Assembly (NCBI GenBank): GCA_002221725.1
Contig: NJFT01000006.1
Location: 62,001-126,000 of the forward strand
Source: Scedosporium boydii
Lineage: Eukaryota > Ascomycota > Sordariomycetes > Microascales > Microascaceae
Direction of reading: 5' to 3'
DNA: 64,000 nucleotides
Within the stretch, counting starts at the first letter, position 1, and each line of letters begins with the position of its first letter. This document shows, piece after piece, positions 9,871-21,416 of the stretch. Position numbers and translations under genes: made by a program. Below the pieces are notes generated by a model that saw nothing but the letters and a program-made list of their open reading frames with translations, made no database searches and had not been told where the DNA came from.

Positions 9871-12068
9871 TTAAACGTCAGCCATAGGCCTGGGGGGGAA
9901 CGAAAAACTCAGTTCACTCCTCTGCCTGATTTGCGGACGCCGTTTCGGCGTCACCTCCTGACACTCGTCGTCGAGATACCGCGCCTGAGGATACCTTTTC
10001 CGCAAAGCCATCAGTCTCGCCTTCGAGTACTCCGTATGCAACTCGTTCCAGTCGAGGAATTGCCCTAATCGATTGGCGTTATTCCGTTGTGCGATCCTCT
10101 CCCACTGGTTCATCTCACAGAACCCGTACATACAGTCAACAGTCTGCTCGACCGCCTCATCAAACGACTTTGTACGTCTGTCTATGATGTACAGTCCATG
10201 CTCCGGTCCACTGACGCCCCGTAGGACGTTCTCTATATGGTTACCAAAGCCCGAGGCGTTGCTGGTGATGGAGGGAATGCCCTTAGCGAGGCACTCAGCA
10301 GAGGTATAGCCCCAGGGTTCGTACCTGGAAGGAAATACACCAAGATGAGTGCCGCGGACGAACTCATCGTAGTCAAGGGGAAGGATTGAGCTCGATAGGC
10401 TGAGGAAGGCCGGGTGATAGACTACTTTTACCTTGTCGCTTGCGTCGTTATGTAGCCCGACTTCTTGCAGGCGATTGAGGATGGGGTCTTCATGGCTATT
10501 GATGATATCAAGGGTTGCAAGTGGGGGAACGTCATCAATACGGATACCGTAGAGGCAGCGTCGGAGCGCTGCGTTATCCGCGTCGCTGATGAGCTCTGTC
10601 TCGGTCGGCAGGGCGGAGTCCGGTTTCCACACAAGGGTGCGGTCGAAAAGTCTCTTTTCTATCCTCCGCTGGATGGATTCGAGTGCGCCTTGGATAGTTC
10701 TGAGGGTCGCCTGGCGATGCAGCACTTCTGCTGGTATGGTGGATACCTCGGCTGGCATAATGATAAAGGCTACGACGGTCGGCATCGTATCTTTACTGGT
10801 CTTCAGTCGCTCGTTGAGGGCCGCCAGGGACTCAATGAACAAATCCACGCCCTTATTAGAAAATTCATAGCGGCCGGCTGTGAAGAAATACAGGGATTTC
10901 TCAGCATCAAATCTGTCAAGCTGGCCGTAGAAGTTTCCATGGAGAAAGTCCCGTATCCTCAGTTTCATATTATGCCGTAGGGCGAGGGCGGAGCTATGGG
11001 CCGGGGAGGATATCGCGGTAGGGTCCAGGCCATTCGGCAGAATCGTGTCTGCACGTCTCCCAAGTAGGTACTCACACTCTAGGGACGTGATCGCAGAAAC
11101 CGTAGTCATGACATCGCAAGACTGGGCCGCGAGGCGCTCGATGCCGTGGCGGTGGTACACGACAGACTTTTGGGCTTCGGCGTCTGCGTCCAGTGATGAA
11201 ATGACATTGTAGAGATCCACCCCCCGGTCGCAGAGATCTCTGCCAAGGACAGTTGCATGCGCAGTGAAAATAGTTGCCAAGGTGAACTTCTCCTCTTTAG
11301 CTAAGAAAGCTCCTAGCGCACTAGGCCACTCATGGAACTGCGCAATAACTGCTTTGTTTTTCTCATGATTGAGAAACTAGGGTAAAACAGTCAGTCTTTA
11401 GCTGTCAACCTGAGTTATGTAGAAACATATTACCTCTCTAAAGAACCTAGTGACAAGATATCCGAAAGTTATGGCATCGTTGGTTTTATCGTCGTCAGAT
11501 GGCAGTAAGATGCCCGAGATGTTTTCAAAATCATGTTTCCACTCGTCGAAAAATGGGTAGGCTGCCTCTACATCAATCAACAAGACACGTGGATTGCCGT
11601 CGATAAGCCATCTTCCGTAGAATGTCTTGACGCCGTCGTTACTGAGTGCCTCCATGGCACACGCCATTTCACGTGAAGGCGGTTGCATCGGGCTGAATTC
11701 GCTCGCTCTCTAGGTATATAACAGTTAAACGCTATTCTCAAGTTATTTTACCGCAAACACTTACTGTCTGGCAGACTAGCCGCCCAACTAAGGTATAGCG
11801 GGCGCCGTATTTAGGTGTTGTTACAGACGCTTTCGTCTTGAGAACTGTATGAACACCGCCAACTGTTTTGCCATGATGTTAGTAGGCCGGTCTCTTATTA
11901 CAAAACGGCAAGATGGTCAGGTTGAATAGGAGAGGATGGCATACCCTGGCGTCCAACTTCACTACAGACTTCAAAGAGGAGGTGATTCTCAACATCCACA
12001 TCGTCGACGCGGCTGGCCTCGTTCCCTTCCCTTTTCCCTTCCCGTAGTACTTCAGCTCTAGCCGACAT
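9871..12068 (-). CDS. Glycogen synthase (GT3 family), diverged paralogue
   Basis: Four exons: 11945-12068, 11765-11862, 11434-11709 and 9871-11376, giving 667 residues. Intron 1 has a canonical TACTAAC branch point. Hallmarks in order: HLLFEV then the sugar-nucleotide loop VGGVHTVLKTK, FYGRWLIDG, FHEW, TIFTAHATVLGR, YFFTAGRYEFSNKG, and the C-terminal catalytic E-x7-E in PSRYEPWGYTSAE (E519, E527). The enzyme extends glycogen by alpha-1,4 transfer from UDP-glucose in the cytosol. It is clearly diverged from the usual single fungal Gsy: the arginine-rich glucose-6-phosphate segment reads NQWERIAQRNNANRL (about 589-603) where I expect several more arginines, and segment EWPSALGAFLAKEEKF differs from the usual EWLAG-type sequence. 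All splice phases agree and no stop interrupts it, so it looks functional. Confidence 0.9.
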
Positions 12069-12103
12069 TGCTGTGATGTCCCTCTATTAAAGACCGCTTG
12101 GAA

Positions 12104-12193
12104 GGTAGTGGAAACTGACACAAGACAAAAACTGAATCCAAGGCTTGAGGTAGTGGAAACTGACACAAGAGAAAAACTGAATCCAAGGCTTGT
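12104..12193. repeat. 45-bp tandem duplication upstream of glycogen synthase
   Basis: Two head-to-tail copies of a 45-bp unit beginning GGTAGTGGAAACTGACACAA, at 12104-12148 and 12149-12193, with one visible mismatch (C versus G). It lies 36 bp upstream of the glycogen synthase ATG, within its 5' leader or core promoter. Confidence 0.9.
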
Positions 12194-13171
12194 TGAGGGT
12201 GTATGAATGAATCTCTCATGTACAACCACTACCATTAGAATCTGTCGTCCTTGAGAGCCCTTACATATGATAAACTTTAGAATATTGACTCCCGGTTCCA
12301 GGAGGATGTGATGACGTTTGTCTCATGACGTTTTCCTCTCATCACGACGGGATTGTCTCATGGCGCCTTGACTCGCGGTAAAGTATGCCAGATTTCATTG
12401 GTCAGCTATAGTAGCACAGGGGGCTCAACAATACACCTTTAACTAATACGGGGCGAATCGGAAACCTACACCAATAGAGTTGCTCTATATTTGGATTTCG
12501 GCAAACATGCAACTTCCAGCGAACATCATCCTTACATCACATCATACCAATCTGTCACAAGTCAAGTGCTCCTCTAGTTCAGTCTCCATTTTCTCAGGTA
12601 TACGCGATTCCCCAGGCGATGCTGAACTCGAGAATGCCTATTCGTGCATGCTTATGCCGTATGCTAATTGAAGCCGGGATAAGTTGTCTGGCCACCCTTG
12701 GCTCAATATATTAAGCCCGAGCTGTCGTATAACATGGGAGAAAATTGGGAGTCACACACCGATTTATGTTATGTCATCATTCGTGCAAGTAGTACCCTCA
12801 ATTATTCCTAGTCGGACTCCTCATTGGCAGATTGCAAAGGAGCGGGTGATGACCACGGTAGTTCAATCCTTCGTGGACATCCTAGTGGTAGCATTATGGC
12901 TGGCAGTACTGTCATCCGGTTCGTGCGTCTTGCGTTGGTACTGAGAGCATGAAACCCAAAGAAATGGCAGAAGGTTCGAAAGTGACTCTAGTTCTGGCAT
13001 CGCGGGAGGCTGCAGCTTAGGATCCCCCTTTGTGGGATTGCTTTTCAATAATGTCCTGAAAACAAATATTGAAATTCCCACCTTCCATCCTGGCAAACCT
13101 CCCTTCCCTTCCTCATCCATCCGCGTCATCTCATCCAAGAGACCTCGAAAATTGGTTGCTTCAACCCGAAA
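12194..13171. other. Divergent intergenic region
   Basis: About 1 kb between the glycogen synthase and MYND gene starts, so it probably holds both promoters. No conserved element or small gene recognised. Confidence 0.4.
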
Positions 13172-13265
13172 GGTCAGTATCTATCTCAAGACAAGACAAG
13201 ATGGAGTGTATCTAACTCAACATCGCCCCTGGTTACAGTCCTCAGAATCGCGATAGGCATCCGAG

Positions 13266-14356
13266 ATGGCGACTCCCATCAAACACATCTCGGCACATCA
13301 ACTGTACCCGTGCGAGAAACGTTGCGCTGTGTGTGACAAGGAAACCACGACTCTCTGCATCCAATGCCGTTCAATTTATTACGGTGCCGTGCCATTTACT
13401 TCCACGCAGGCGAGTCGATACCCAGGATGACCTTGCTCCCTCGGACGATCTTGAGGGGATGGCCTCGAGAGATTATCTCTCTGCTGGGAGACGGGAAGGG
13501 AGGACATGGATTCGCACACGTTGAAATGAATGTTGCAAACGGAGAACGGCTGCCCTACACCCTCGAGATCATTACCTTCGGTACTCCTAAGAAGTACAAC
13601 TTATCTGCCAACGCGGGAGTGGTGCGGGCAATTCGAGCTGTTGGACCAGATACGACCGGTACTGCACAGGCAGCTGATGCTGTTCCCTGGAGAGGTCCCA
13701 TCCTTGTGCGGCGTGTCGCGCACCCGTCACATCATCGACATTCGTATGTGGAAGACATGACTCTCGCTGACTTCCGCCATGCGATTCTCTTCATGGCACT
13801 GCACACGGAGGTTGGCTCCCTCGACTTGCCAAGGCCTGTCGATACCAAGACCGTCAAGGGCGTCAAGCTGCTTTGCACTTCGGCCCTCGCGAAGGTCGGT
13901 TACGCGAATTTCACTGAGCAGATTGCGGTACCTTTCAATCATGACGCCTACACTGGCGGTGATCAGTCGCGGGTTTCGGTAATGGTCGGCATTCCCGTTC
14001 GCCTTTGGAAATTCCCAGATACAGAAAATTACCGAAGTCGAGAGGGTGGATCCACGAACCAGAGCGCGGAGATTCTGATGACCCAGCCAAGTTCAGATCC
14101 TTACAACTTCGGGTTCATCATGACGAAGTGGCAAGCCGACCACGGCAACGTGTTGGTCGTCCGCGACGACAGACAAGACCTGGACGAGGGGGACGTTCGA
14201 GCTCTGGTGAACTACGCTAGAGAACACATCTTTGCTGAAACGAAGAATGTGGTGAAACTCTTGGATAAGTCGGACGAGGAGAAGGCCAAGGATTTGTGCC
14301 TCTCCATTATGTTGAAGATCAACAAAAACCACTTTCAAGCCTGCAGTAAGCGGTAG
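13266..14356 (+). pseudogene. MYND-finger protein gene with internal deletion/frameshift
   Basis: A leader with a probable 5'-UTR intron (about 13172-13240, GTCAGT to TTACAG) precedes the ATG at 13266. The first frame encodes half of a MYND zinc finger (CEKRCAVCDKETTTLCIQC, spacing C-x3-C-x2-C-x7-C-x2-C, then RSIYY) and stops at a TGA near 13428. From 13364 a second frame carries the rest of a fungal MYND-protein family: RAIYFHAGESIPR, LLGDG, VPWRGPI, YVEDMTLADFRHA, GNVLVVRDD, ending ACSKR at 14356. In relatives about 30-40 residues, including the second zinc cluster, lie between these parts, so DNA appears lost at about 13380-13395 leaving an out-of-frame join. No intron with good signals restores the frame. 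The downstream ATG at 13364 could still give a 330-residue fingerless product. Confidence 0.6.
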
Positions 14357-14895
14357 ATGAAACACCTATTAACACAAGATTTGGCCGGCGATGTTCAAGC
14401 GACTTCTCGGTTGCTTCACAAGGGGTGTCTAATTGGGAAAGAGATTCGGAACTGATCCTACCGTAAAGTCGTCGCTTCACCGATCTAGATACTTAGAAAA
14501 AGGCGGAGACACGCAGCCCTTAGAAATCGGTCAAGCACTGAATCAAGAACCTTTTATTTCCAACTTTGATTTCTGCGATAATTCTAAGCCGTCCTCATTG
14601 GAAGCCCTTCCTTGTGCATAACTACCCTCACATAAGATCCTGGATAACCGCGTAATATCTTGGTTATATGGACAAGAGGTGTATATTGCTTGACCTAGGA
14701 AAGGGTTACAAAAACTGATGGCTCAGAGACATAATGAAATCTAGAATCGGCTCGACAGAACTACAATCTCGCTTTGCTCTCTATTAGACGAAGAAACTGT
14801 TATCCAACTATGATATGTTTGTACCAAACTTTATATGCCAAACCTTGGGAAGCAGAATTAATATGGTCGCATACCATCAACGCCATATCCGCGAT
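14357..14895. other. Convergent intergenic region
   Basis: About 540 bp between the 3' ends of the MYND and peptidase genes. No gene, repeat or structured RNA recognised. Confidence 0.4.
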
Positions 14896-16796
14896 TTAGC
14901 CACTCTCTACATTCTCACCTAGCTGTGTCAAAACAGAGTCCCATCCGTCGTCCATTGCGAATAGCGGAGCATCGGACTTACACACCGTCCCCGGTTCGAC
15001 CACAGTGCCGTTCAGGAAATACTGTCGAATAGCCTTGGCGGTGCACAAAGATGCCTGGACAAGAAGCGAGTGCTATGAGAAGCGGTTAGACAACAGACTG
15101 GGATACGGATATTACAGTCGATTACTCACTCCAGGGCTATCTTGTTCGAGAACGACACTGCCCTCAAACCCGGCGCTCATGTTGTAGGCGGAAGCGCGTG
15201 GGGTCACTGGATCGGCAGTATTGGCGATCATGAGGATCGGGTTCTTCGTCTCGGCACGGAAGTCCCCCTCATAGCGCTCTTTCGCACGCGTTTTCCATCT
15301 CAAGCAGTCAATGATGCTGGCCTCGGCAACGTCACCGCCAATTCTACTCTTCTCGAATCGAGCTTGGGAGTGGGGGAGAAACTGGTCTAGGGTTGACTCG
15401 GATATGAGCTTATCGCTTCCTCTGATGGCCAGGAGAGCCTCCGTATCGTCAGGGCCGTCCTCAATATTGACGGATAAGGCCGAAAAATAAGCTGTAATAG
15501 TAGTAGTGTTACCAGAGAATAAGACATCGAGGTTGCTGGCAAGAAGCGGCCAAGTCTGAGGCGCGTAGAGCCCCCCGAAGATGGTGCTTTTTAGAACACT
15601 GTAATCGAGGAGCATGGCTCCAGTGGATAAATACAGGGGGATCGGGTTGTATTTAATTCTTTCCAACCCGGCGTAGATGGCGTCTTCGAGTTCTTTTGCC
15701 GTATGGTTACCGGCGATTTTGCAACGATCGCGAGCTTCGACACATTGTGAGGCGAAGATAGAAAGCGTTTTGTCGGTATCTGAGAGATACTCTAGCTCAC
15801 TTACAGAGAGCAGACTGAGTTAGAATCGAGCGACCTTGTTGAAATTAGAGATAAGGAAACCATCTAAGTGATACTTACTGTGTGTAGTACTCGTGAGCGT
15901 TGACAACTCCATCAAAGAGCACCTTATCCATTCGATCTGGGAACATGGATACGAGCGTTGCACCTAATACAGTTCCATAGGATATCCCTGTAAAGAGCGA
16001 GTTAGCCATTTGATATCAGCCTCTTTCCAGAGATCACCTACCCCAGTAGCGAACAAGGCCATCCTCGCCGAGAGCGTCCACGACGCTAATTATATCCCTG
16101 GCTGTGAATGCGGTACCAAGGAGGTGAGCGGTCTGGTTGTTCCGCTGGTAGCATCGGTTCGCAATCGTCTCCGACGCAGCCCAGATCGTTCCGAGAGCCA
16201 CATCGGAGGCATTTCCAGCAGAGGGCCGGAGCTGGGCTGCCAAATTTCTTTCCTCCGGTGAATCGTAACACGAAAAAGGCAAGTTGGTCCCCGTGCCTCT
16301 AGATATCGAGTATACGGTGTTAGTGTAGCAAAAAATCACCGAAGACGCAGGCTACTCACCTAGGAAAGATGTTGATGAGATCGTAGACACCCCCAGTAAG
16401 ACTGGCTATCATGTTAGCCAGAGGCCGCGGAGCCAAGGTCATGAATTTTGTCCGATTTACTTACGCGAGGAGGACATCGCCATAGACAGCAAATTCTGTA
16501 TCTCCAGCAGACCCCGGCCCGCCAAAATTGAAAAAGATAGTGCCTTGAGACGGTCCGCAGCTTGCGGCTATCTTTATCATGTCGAGATCCAATATACCGC
16601 TTGATTCTGGCTCTGTATAGTCTAGTGGTACCGGAATTCTACCACAGAATAAAGGAGTCGTTGCATTGGCTTTGTCGCAGGATCGCCATTGTATGGTGCC
16701 TTCCTGTCGGCCAAGGTTGGGGAGCGCAGCTGCCGATGCTGTCTTATACGTGGCCAAGGCCAGTGAGATGAAAATCAATGACGGAAAACGCGCCAT
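14896..16796 (-). CDS. Secreted tripeptidyl aminopeptidase-like alpha/beta hydrolase (S33)
   Basis: Six exons: 16465-16796, 16360-16401, 16042-16298, 15879-15987, 15130-15799 and 14896-15072, giving about 528 residues (533 if the CAG acceptor at 15815 is used instead of the AAG at 15800). The N-terminus is a signal peptide (MARFPSLIFISLALA, cleavage near residue 22). Family features: VPLDYTEP, the oxyanion segment FNFGGPGSAG, the FPRGTG turn, nucleophile S213 in GISYG, Asp in IANTADPVTP, and His in GHSLL followed by the TAP-type ending CTAKAIRQYFLNG. Several NxT/NxS sites fit secretion. The enzyme should release short N-terminal peptides from extracellular protein, supporting nutrient scavenging. 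All exon phases agree and no break is seen. Confidence 0.9.
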
Positions 16797-17968
16797 CTTT
16801 GGGGATTAGAGTCGGATTTGGGATTTCTGTGTGCATATCTTGTTGGAATTCAGGTCAAGGTTGGAAAACCGGCTCCTTTTATACTGCTCCGAGGTGATGA
16901 TCATCCTCCATGAAGATTTGATGTTGATTTCCACGTCTACTCTGCCAAGACCCCAGCGCCGATAAGCCACCAGCACCGCTGATATGTCAACATCTGACCG
17001 AATCATCTGACCGAATAGACACCGGGGAGACCGGGCGCGGCATATCGCCAATAGCAGATGGTAGAGTGGCTTAGAAGCAGCAGTGGATATCACAAGGTGG
17101 GCCGTCGGAGGGCTGCGCCTCAACCAAATCAATTCTGGATCTGACTAGAACAATAGCGCACACAGGCACCGCCATGTGAAACGAACCAAACGACTGGGAA
17201 ATGGCAGTTATTGGCTTGTGATGCGGCAGACCGTGGATCTGATATCAAATGAACTGCTGCGGCTGCGGATGACGCGCCAGGTCCCTGTAAGCCGAGGAAA
17301 AGAGACGGGGCTGGATTTACCGAGAACGGTAATATGAGCCGCTGGTCCCCGCAAGTAATTCCATTCAATTGTTCAAATTCAATCCCTGTACACAGGCATT
17401 TCTAGCTCCCGACTTAGCTTATAGGAGCTGATCATAATCATACGGTGAGAAATGCTCTTGGCTCCTCCCATTTACTTGACAAAGATTCGCATTTTTAGCA
17501 ATTGGTCGACAAGGCACCAGATCTTGATGAGCAGTCGGTAGTCGCTGTCAGCTTATCCCTATTCCATCTTCAGTCTGCGCCTGCTTTTCGCCAGTAGAAT
17601 CTCTCGATTGAAGCATGGCAGACTTTCTGATGCAACGACTGGAGTCGCCGGGCTCGAGCCTGAGGTTTAAGTGACTGGAAATTTGAAAACTGAGAGCGGT
17701 AAGATCGAAAAGCAAAAATAGACTTGACGTCAAGAGTTTAGCCCCATGCTCCGATATACGATCCAAGAGGGCCGGTGGATTTCAGGGCGGAGTTTGATGG
17801 CGTGCAGTACCCAAAACAGTAACACCTCGCGATCTACGTCGAGGAACCAGAGCCTATTGAACCTCCACAGGATGGCGAGCGGAAGAAAACCGACGATGAA
17901 GGGAGAAAGGGGCAGGAATTTAAAATAAAACTTTAAGTAGAACAGAAAGAAAGGAAAGAAAAGGAGGG
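16797..17968. other. Intergenic with 12-bp palindrome CTTGACGTCAAG
   Basis: Contains the peptidase promoter at its left end. A perfect 12-bp palindrome CTTGACGTCAAG at 17723-17734 includes a CRE core (TGACGTCA). Nothing else recognised. Confidence 0.4.
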
Positions 17969-17969
17969 G

Positions 17970-18119
17970 AAAAAAAACGGAACCTGCATGGAGCCAGCTT
18001 ACCGTGAAAATCCATTACTTATTGGCTCGACCGGGGATCGAACCAAGAACACCTCTAGCGCTTTCACCAGCTGCCTAGAGGATAAAGATTAACCGATAGC
18101 TCAGCTCGCAGGTTCCGTT
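17970..18119 (-). ncRNA. Pol III-type hairpin RNA candidate, tRNA-derived
   Basis: On the minus strand a 12-bp perfect inverted repeat (AACGGAACCTGC at 18119-18108 and its partner at 17987-17976) closes a ~144-nt hairpin. The stem continues imperfectly (GAGC..AGC with GCT..GCTC). Inside are a D-arm/A-box-like segment (GAGCTATCGGTTAATC), a 7-bp hairpin (CCTCTAG / CTAGAGG), and a perfect B-box (GGTTCGATCC). The RNA would end at a run of eight T at about 17970-17977, a standard Pol III terminator. It is not a normal tRNA: the 3' acceptor-like TCGAGCC has no 5' partner. It may be a tRNA-derived SINE copy or a stable structured RNA. Transcription is inferred only. Confidence 0.4.
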
Positions 18120-18568
18120 AGGGGTGTAGAAAATTATTCGTTCCTATGTGGTTAACTCGGGGTTTGATGAGACTGGGTGAGGTAGCTCCTTCCTGTGAGG
18201 CGAAGGGGATGTCGAAATGCAGGTGGTTTTTAACTTCTTCGTCACGATGTAATTTGGCACCAAGGCCCAACTGAGAATCGGCAATTTAAGTAAGTGGAGG
18301 TCTGGCATCAATCTTAGCATGGGCTGAATTTTCACCAAGGTGAAAGGCAGCCGCACACCCCTAATAATCCCACGCCACTTTCATTTTCAGGGACAGGAAG
18401 ATCGCAGATTTGATCACAATTCCCGAAATCGAACGTTAAACGGAATAGTGAAAAGGGGAAGTTGAGACAGGAGCCCTTAGAGCTTTAACTACCTCTAGTC
18501 ATCGGACTGCGTTCTAGCGGACACGGCATACTGCGATCTTCAAAAACCAGAAGGGGCAGAAAAAAAAA

Positions 18569-20745
18569 ATGCAGGCATCCTTGGAGACCATTCCCAAGGA
18601 GGTCCGTTGGACGATTATCGAGCTCGTAAGGCACAGCAGTCCAACAGCTCTACCATACATGAAACTGATGGTTGCTTATAGTTGACGGACCTGAGAGACG
18701 TCAGAAGTTTGTGCGCAGTTTCCAGGACTCTCCGCGCAGATGCAATCATATACCTTTACAAATCAGTTGTACTTCAAATACAAGAGGATGATATTGAGGG
18801 CGACTTGGCTGAAATGTCTCTGAACTGGTATCCGCAAGCTCCCAACAAAGACTTCCTTAAGTACACGCAGCATATCGAGCTCTGCTCTCACTTCCACAAC
18901 AAGACATGCGGGCGGTGCGGGCATTATGATATGGATATGGCCTGGTATGATTAGTATGATCCGGATGAAGAAGTAACATCTGATTCCTGGGAGCATGGCT
19001 TGGAGCGTATGTTGAGCGCTTGTGAGGTCGGCGCGATCAGATCATTCGAGTGAGCTAACCAATGCCTCAACATCTCGTCGCCTTCTGTAGGAATCAATGA
19101 CACGGCTAGCTAACTCACCTGGCAGCTGGTCCTTAGGAATCTGTATTCCAAAACGGTTACTCGGAAGGTCCGGCTGTCTTGCCCAGAAGCAACAAAATAT
19201 AGAGATGGTTCGCTTGGTGACGGACGGCAAGTGCCGCTGGGCCGAAGAAGATAACTACCGACTGGATTTAACAGCCTTCCCGCATCTTAAGAGTCTTTCT
19301 TGGAAGGGATTAGGGTCATGGGCGAACTAAAGTCTCTCGGTGATGTGTTGACGGAGAGATCACACCAGCTTAACGAACTAGAGATCGACCTCTCACGCTA
19401 TAGCTTTTTACGTCCTACCTCCGACTTTGATAGGGATGAAGGCAGCAGCACTCTTGAATATGCCGTTAAAATCTTGAAGCTTCATCAGCACCAGCTCCCG
19501 GCGTTTCCTAGTCTCAGAAAACTAGCGTTATCCTCTGTTTGGTTGGCCCCCGGTATAACCGAAGCGGAACAGTGTCAGGCTCCACTACGTATCCGCGATG
19601 TCTTCGACTTTAGAACTCTCCACTCACTGCAGCTGCGCAACTGCCAAGGCTAGAAAGGTCTCCTCAAGTCGCTCACAGAGTCTGATCAGCCGATTACAAT
19701 AAGATCGCTCGAGATCCAGTCATCCTCATCTTCCGGGACCGGTATTTATGATGAAGATGATGTCATTGTCGAATTCCTGCAGAAGTTTCGGGGGCTCAAG
19801 GAGTTATTCCTCTCTATAGAAAGTCGGAATTCGAGAGATATCTGGAAAGCTATGCTGGATCACCAAACTACCTTGACTAGGTTTCGCGGCCCCCGCAAAC
19901 GTCGAGAGAGACTCGGACCCCGAAGATGTTGAGATAGACTTAGACCCTGAAGATATCGAGACAGATCCAGATCCCGAAGACGCCGAGGCAGACCCTGACC
20001 CCGAAGACGTCGAGACAGACCCGGACCCTGAAGATATCGAGACAGGCTCGAACCCTGAAGATTTTGAGCTATTCTTGGACCTTGAAGATGTTGAGATATA
20101 CTTGCACCCTGAAGATATCGAGACAGATCCAGATCTCGAAGACATCGAGAGAGACTTGGACGAGATGGGAAACCTATTAGGGCATCTAGAACTCACGAGC
20201 CTTGGTCTTTGTTGCATTCCTCGGTTCATGGTAAGGGGGCCCCCCTATTCTGGTACGAAACCGAGAATCCCACGTTTAGCTGACAGATTGACCAGCGGAC
20301 CTTCATCTCCCCTTTCGCCTCCAAAGACTCTTTGCAGGTCTTGCACATGAGGCAGTCCGGCCCAGACCTGCCAGTCACTCCCAACTGGGCGAGGACGTCC
20401 TCAGAAGAAGACGACCGGCGGTTCAACTTTGATGGTGTGGACTTTCCGGGGCCGCAATTCCCCAGGCTCAGCACGTCTTTCGTCGAGCTTTGTCAGTGGG
20501 CTTTCGGGCCCGACGGTATCCGATCATTACGCCTGTTGGTACATGGTGACTTCTCCTATGACGGTCGCTTCGCACACTCCGCTTTATTGCTGTGCCGCCG
20601 TGACGTACCGCAAGACAAAGAAAATGACGATCGATTCCTTCGTTTCCGCCCGGTAAGGCCGCGGGAGGATGGGGCTCTAATGGAGTTATACAAACGGGAA
20701 ATGAGAGTCCTCCAGGCCTGTCCAACAGGGGATCTCTTCGATTAA
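18569..20745 (+). pseudogene. F-box / leucine-rich-type protein gene, multiply broken
   Basis: Exon 1 (18569-18625) and exon 2 (from 18682) encode an N-terminal F-box (LETIPKEVRWTIIELL, TDLRDVRSLCAVSR), which in related proteins recruits Skp1 for SCF ubiquitin ligases. Further exons: 18682-19049, 19126-20229 and 20337-20745, with acceptable splice signals (intron 19050-19125 has a GCTAAC branch; 20230-20336 starts GTAAGG). The reading is broken by a TAG at 18952-18954, a 1-nt frameshift near 19310, a TAG near 19651 (NCQG-stop-KGLL), and a frameshift near 19890. The C-terminus (FVELCQWAFGPDGIRSL to PTGDLFD) is otherwise well preserved. Four lesions make loss of function likely. An acidic tandem repeat sits inside exon 3. 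Confidence 0.65.
19910..20152 (+). repeat. 27-bp coding tandem repeat (acidic nonapeptide, about 9 units)
   Basis: Nine consecutive 27-nt units encode variants of DPDPEDIET (for example DLDPEDIET, DPDPEDAEA, DPDPEDVET, DPDLEDIER), with a degenerate tenth unit. Unit starts fall at 19910, 19937, 19964, 19991, 20018, 20045, 20072, 20099 and 20126. Differences between units are mostly silent or conservative, keeping strong negative charge. It lies in the F-box pseudogene, where relatives have only a short acidic linker. Confidence 0.85.
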
Positions 20746-21416
20746 CAAGTGGAGAATGCGAGTACTATTTTGATATTAAAGCTCTGGAGATGTCAATACG
20801 GAAACCTCGCCCTCAATGGCATTGAATTACTGTGTGAGATCCGAGATTCACGTGGCAAGCACTAAGGGAGAGAGAACTAGCTTTCCTCTGATTCGAAACG
20901 AATGGATCGATAATAAACCATTAGCCTAGGACCCTGTTGGGGCATTTGTCAGTGCTGCTAGAGTGGCTAAGGACGATGCATTCCTATCAATCCAGAGTCT
21001 CGCTCCCCCCTTTCATGTTTATAGTGTTATTTTCCGTGTTGTCCAAAGCCAATTCCCTTGAAGTCACTGAAGCTGATCAGGCAAACAAATACGTCGCTAA
21101 AATCCGTATAATATTATATCGACTAAAGACCGTGACAATTTCGCGATAAGTGACATCCGTGTGAGAGAAAATGAAAAAGCAGAGATCGTGCTGTTTGCTC
21201 CAATTCCGTGTATTGACGTAGGGGAGTGGGAGAATCCCGATTTCCTGAGCAACGTAACTGAACTGCATCGAAGCGAGTCTCAACTTCCAAGTCGAGATCC
21301 GCATCAGGCAAGGAAAGAGAAGAAAAGAAACGACAAAATGAAAATACATGACAAAGGTGTACACTCCTCAGGTGCTTCTCCTGGCTTTATGTCTCCGAAT
21401 TGGACTTCTCGTCGCC
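20746..21416. other. Intergenic, nothing recognised
   Basis: About 670 bp downstream of the F-box pseudogene. No gene, repeat or RNA element recognised. Confidence 0.4.

Noticed and set aside
17970..18119. Functional standard tRNA on the minus strand
   Set aside because: T-arm and D-arm-like parts exist, but no acceptor stem pairs and the anticodon region is not a 7-nt loop.
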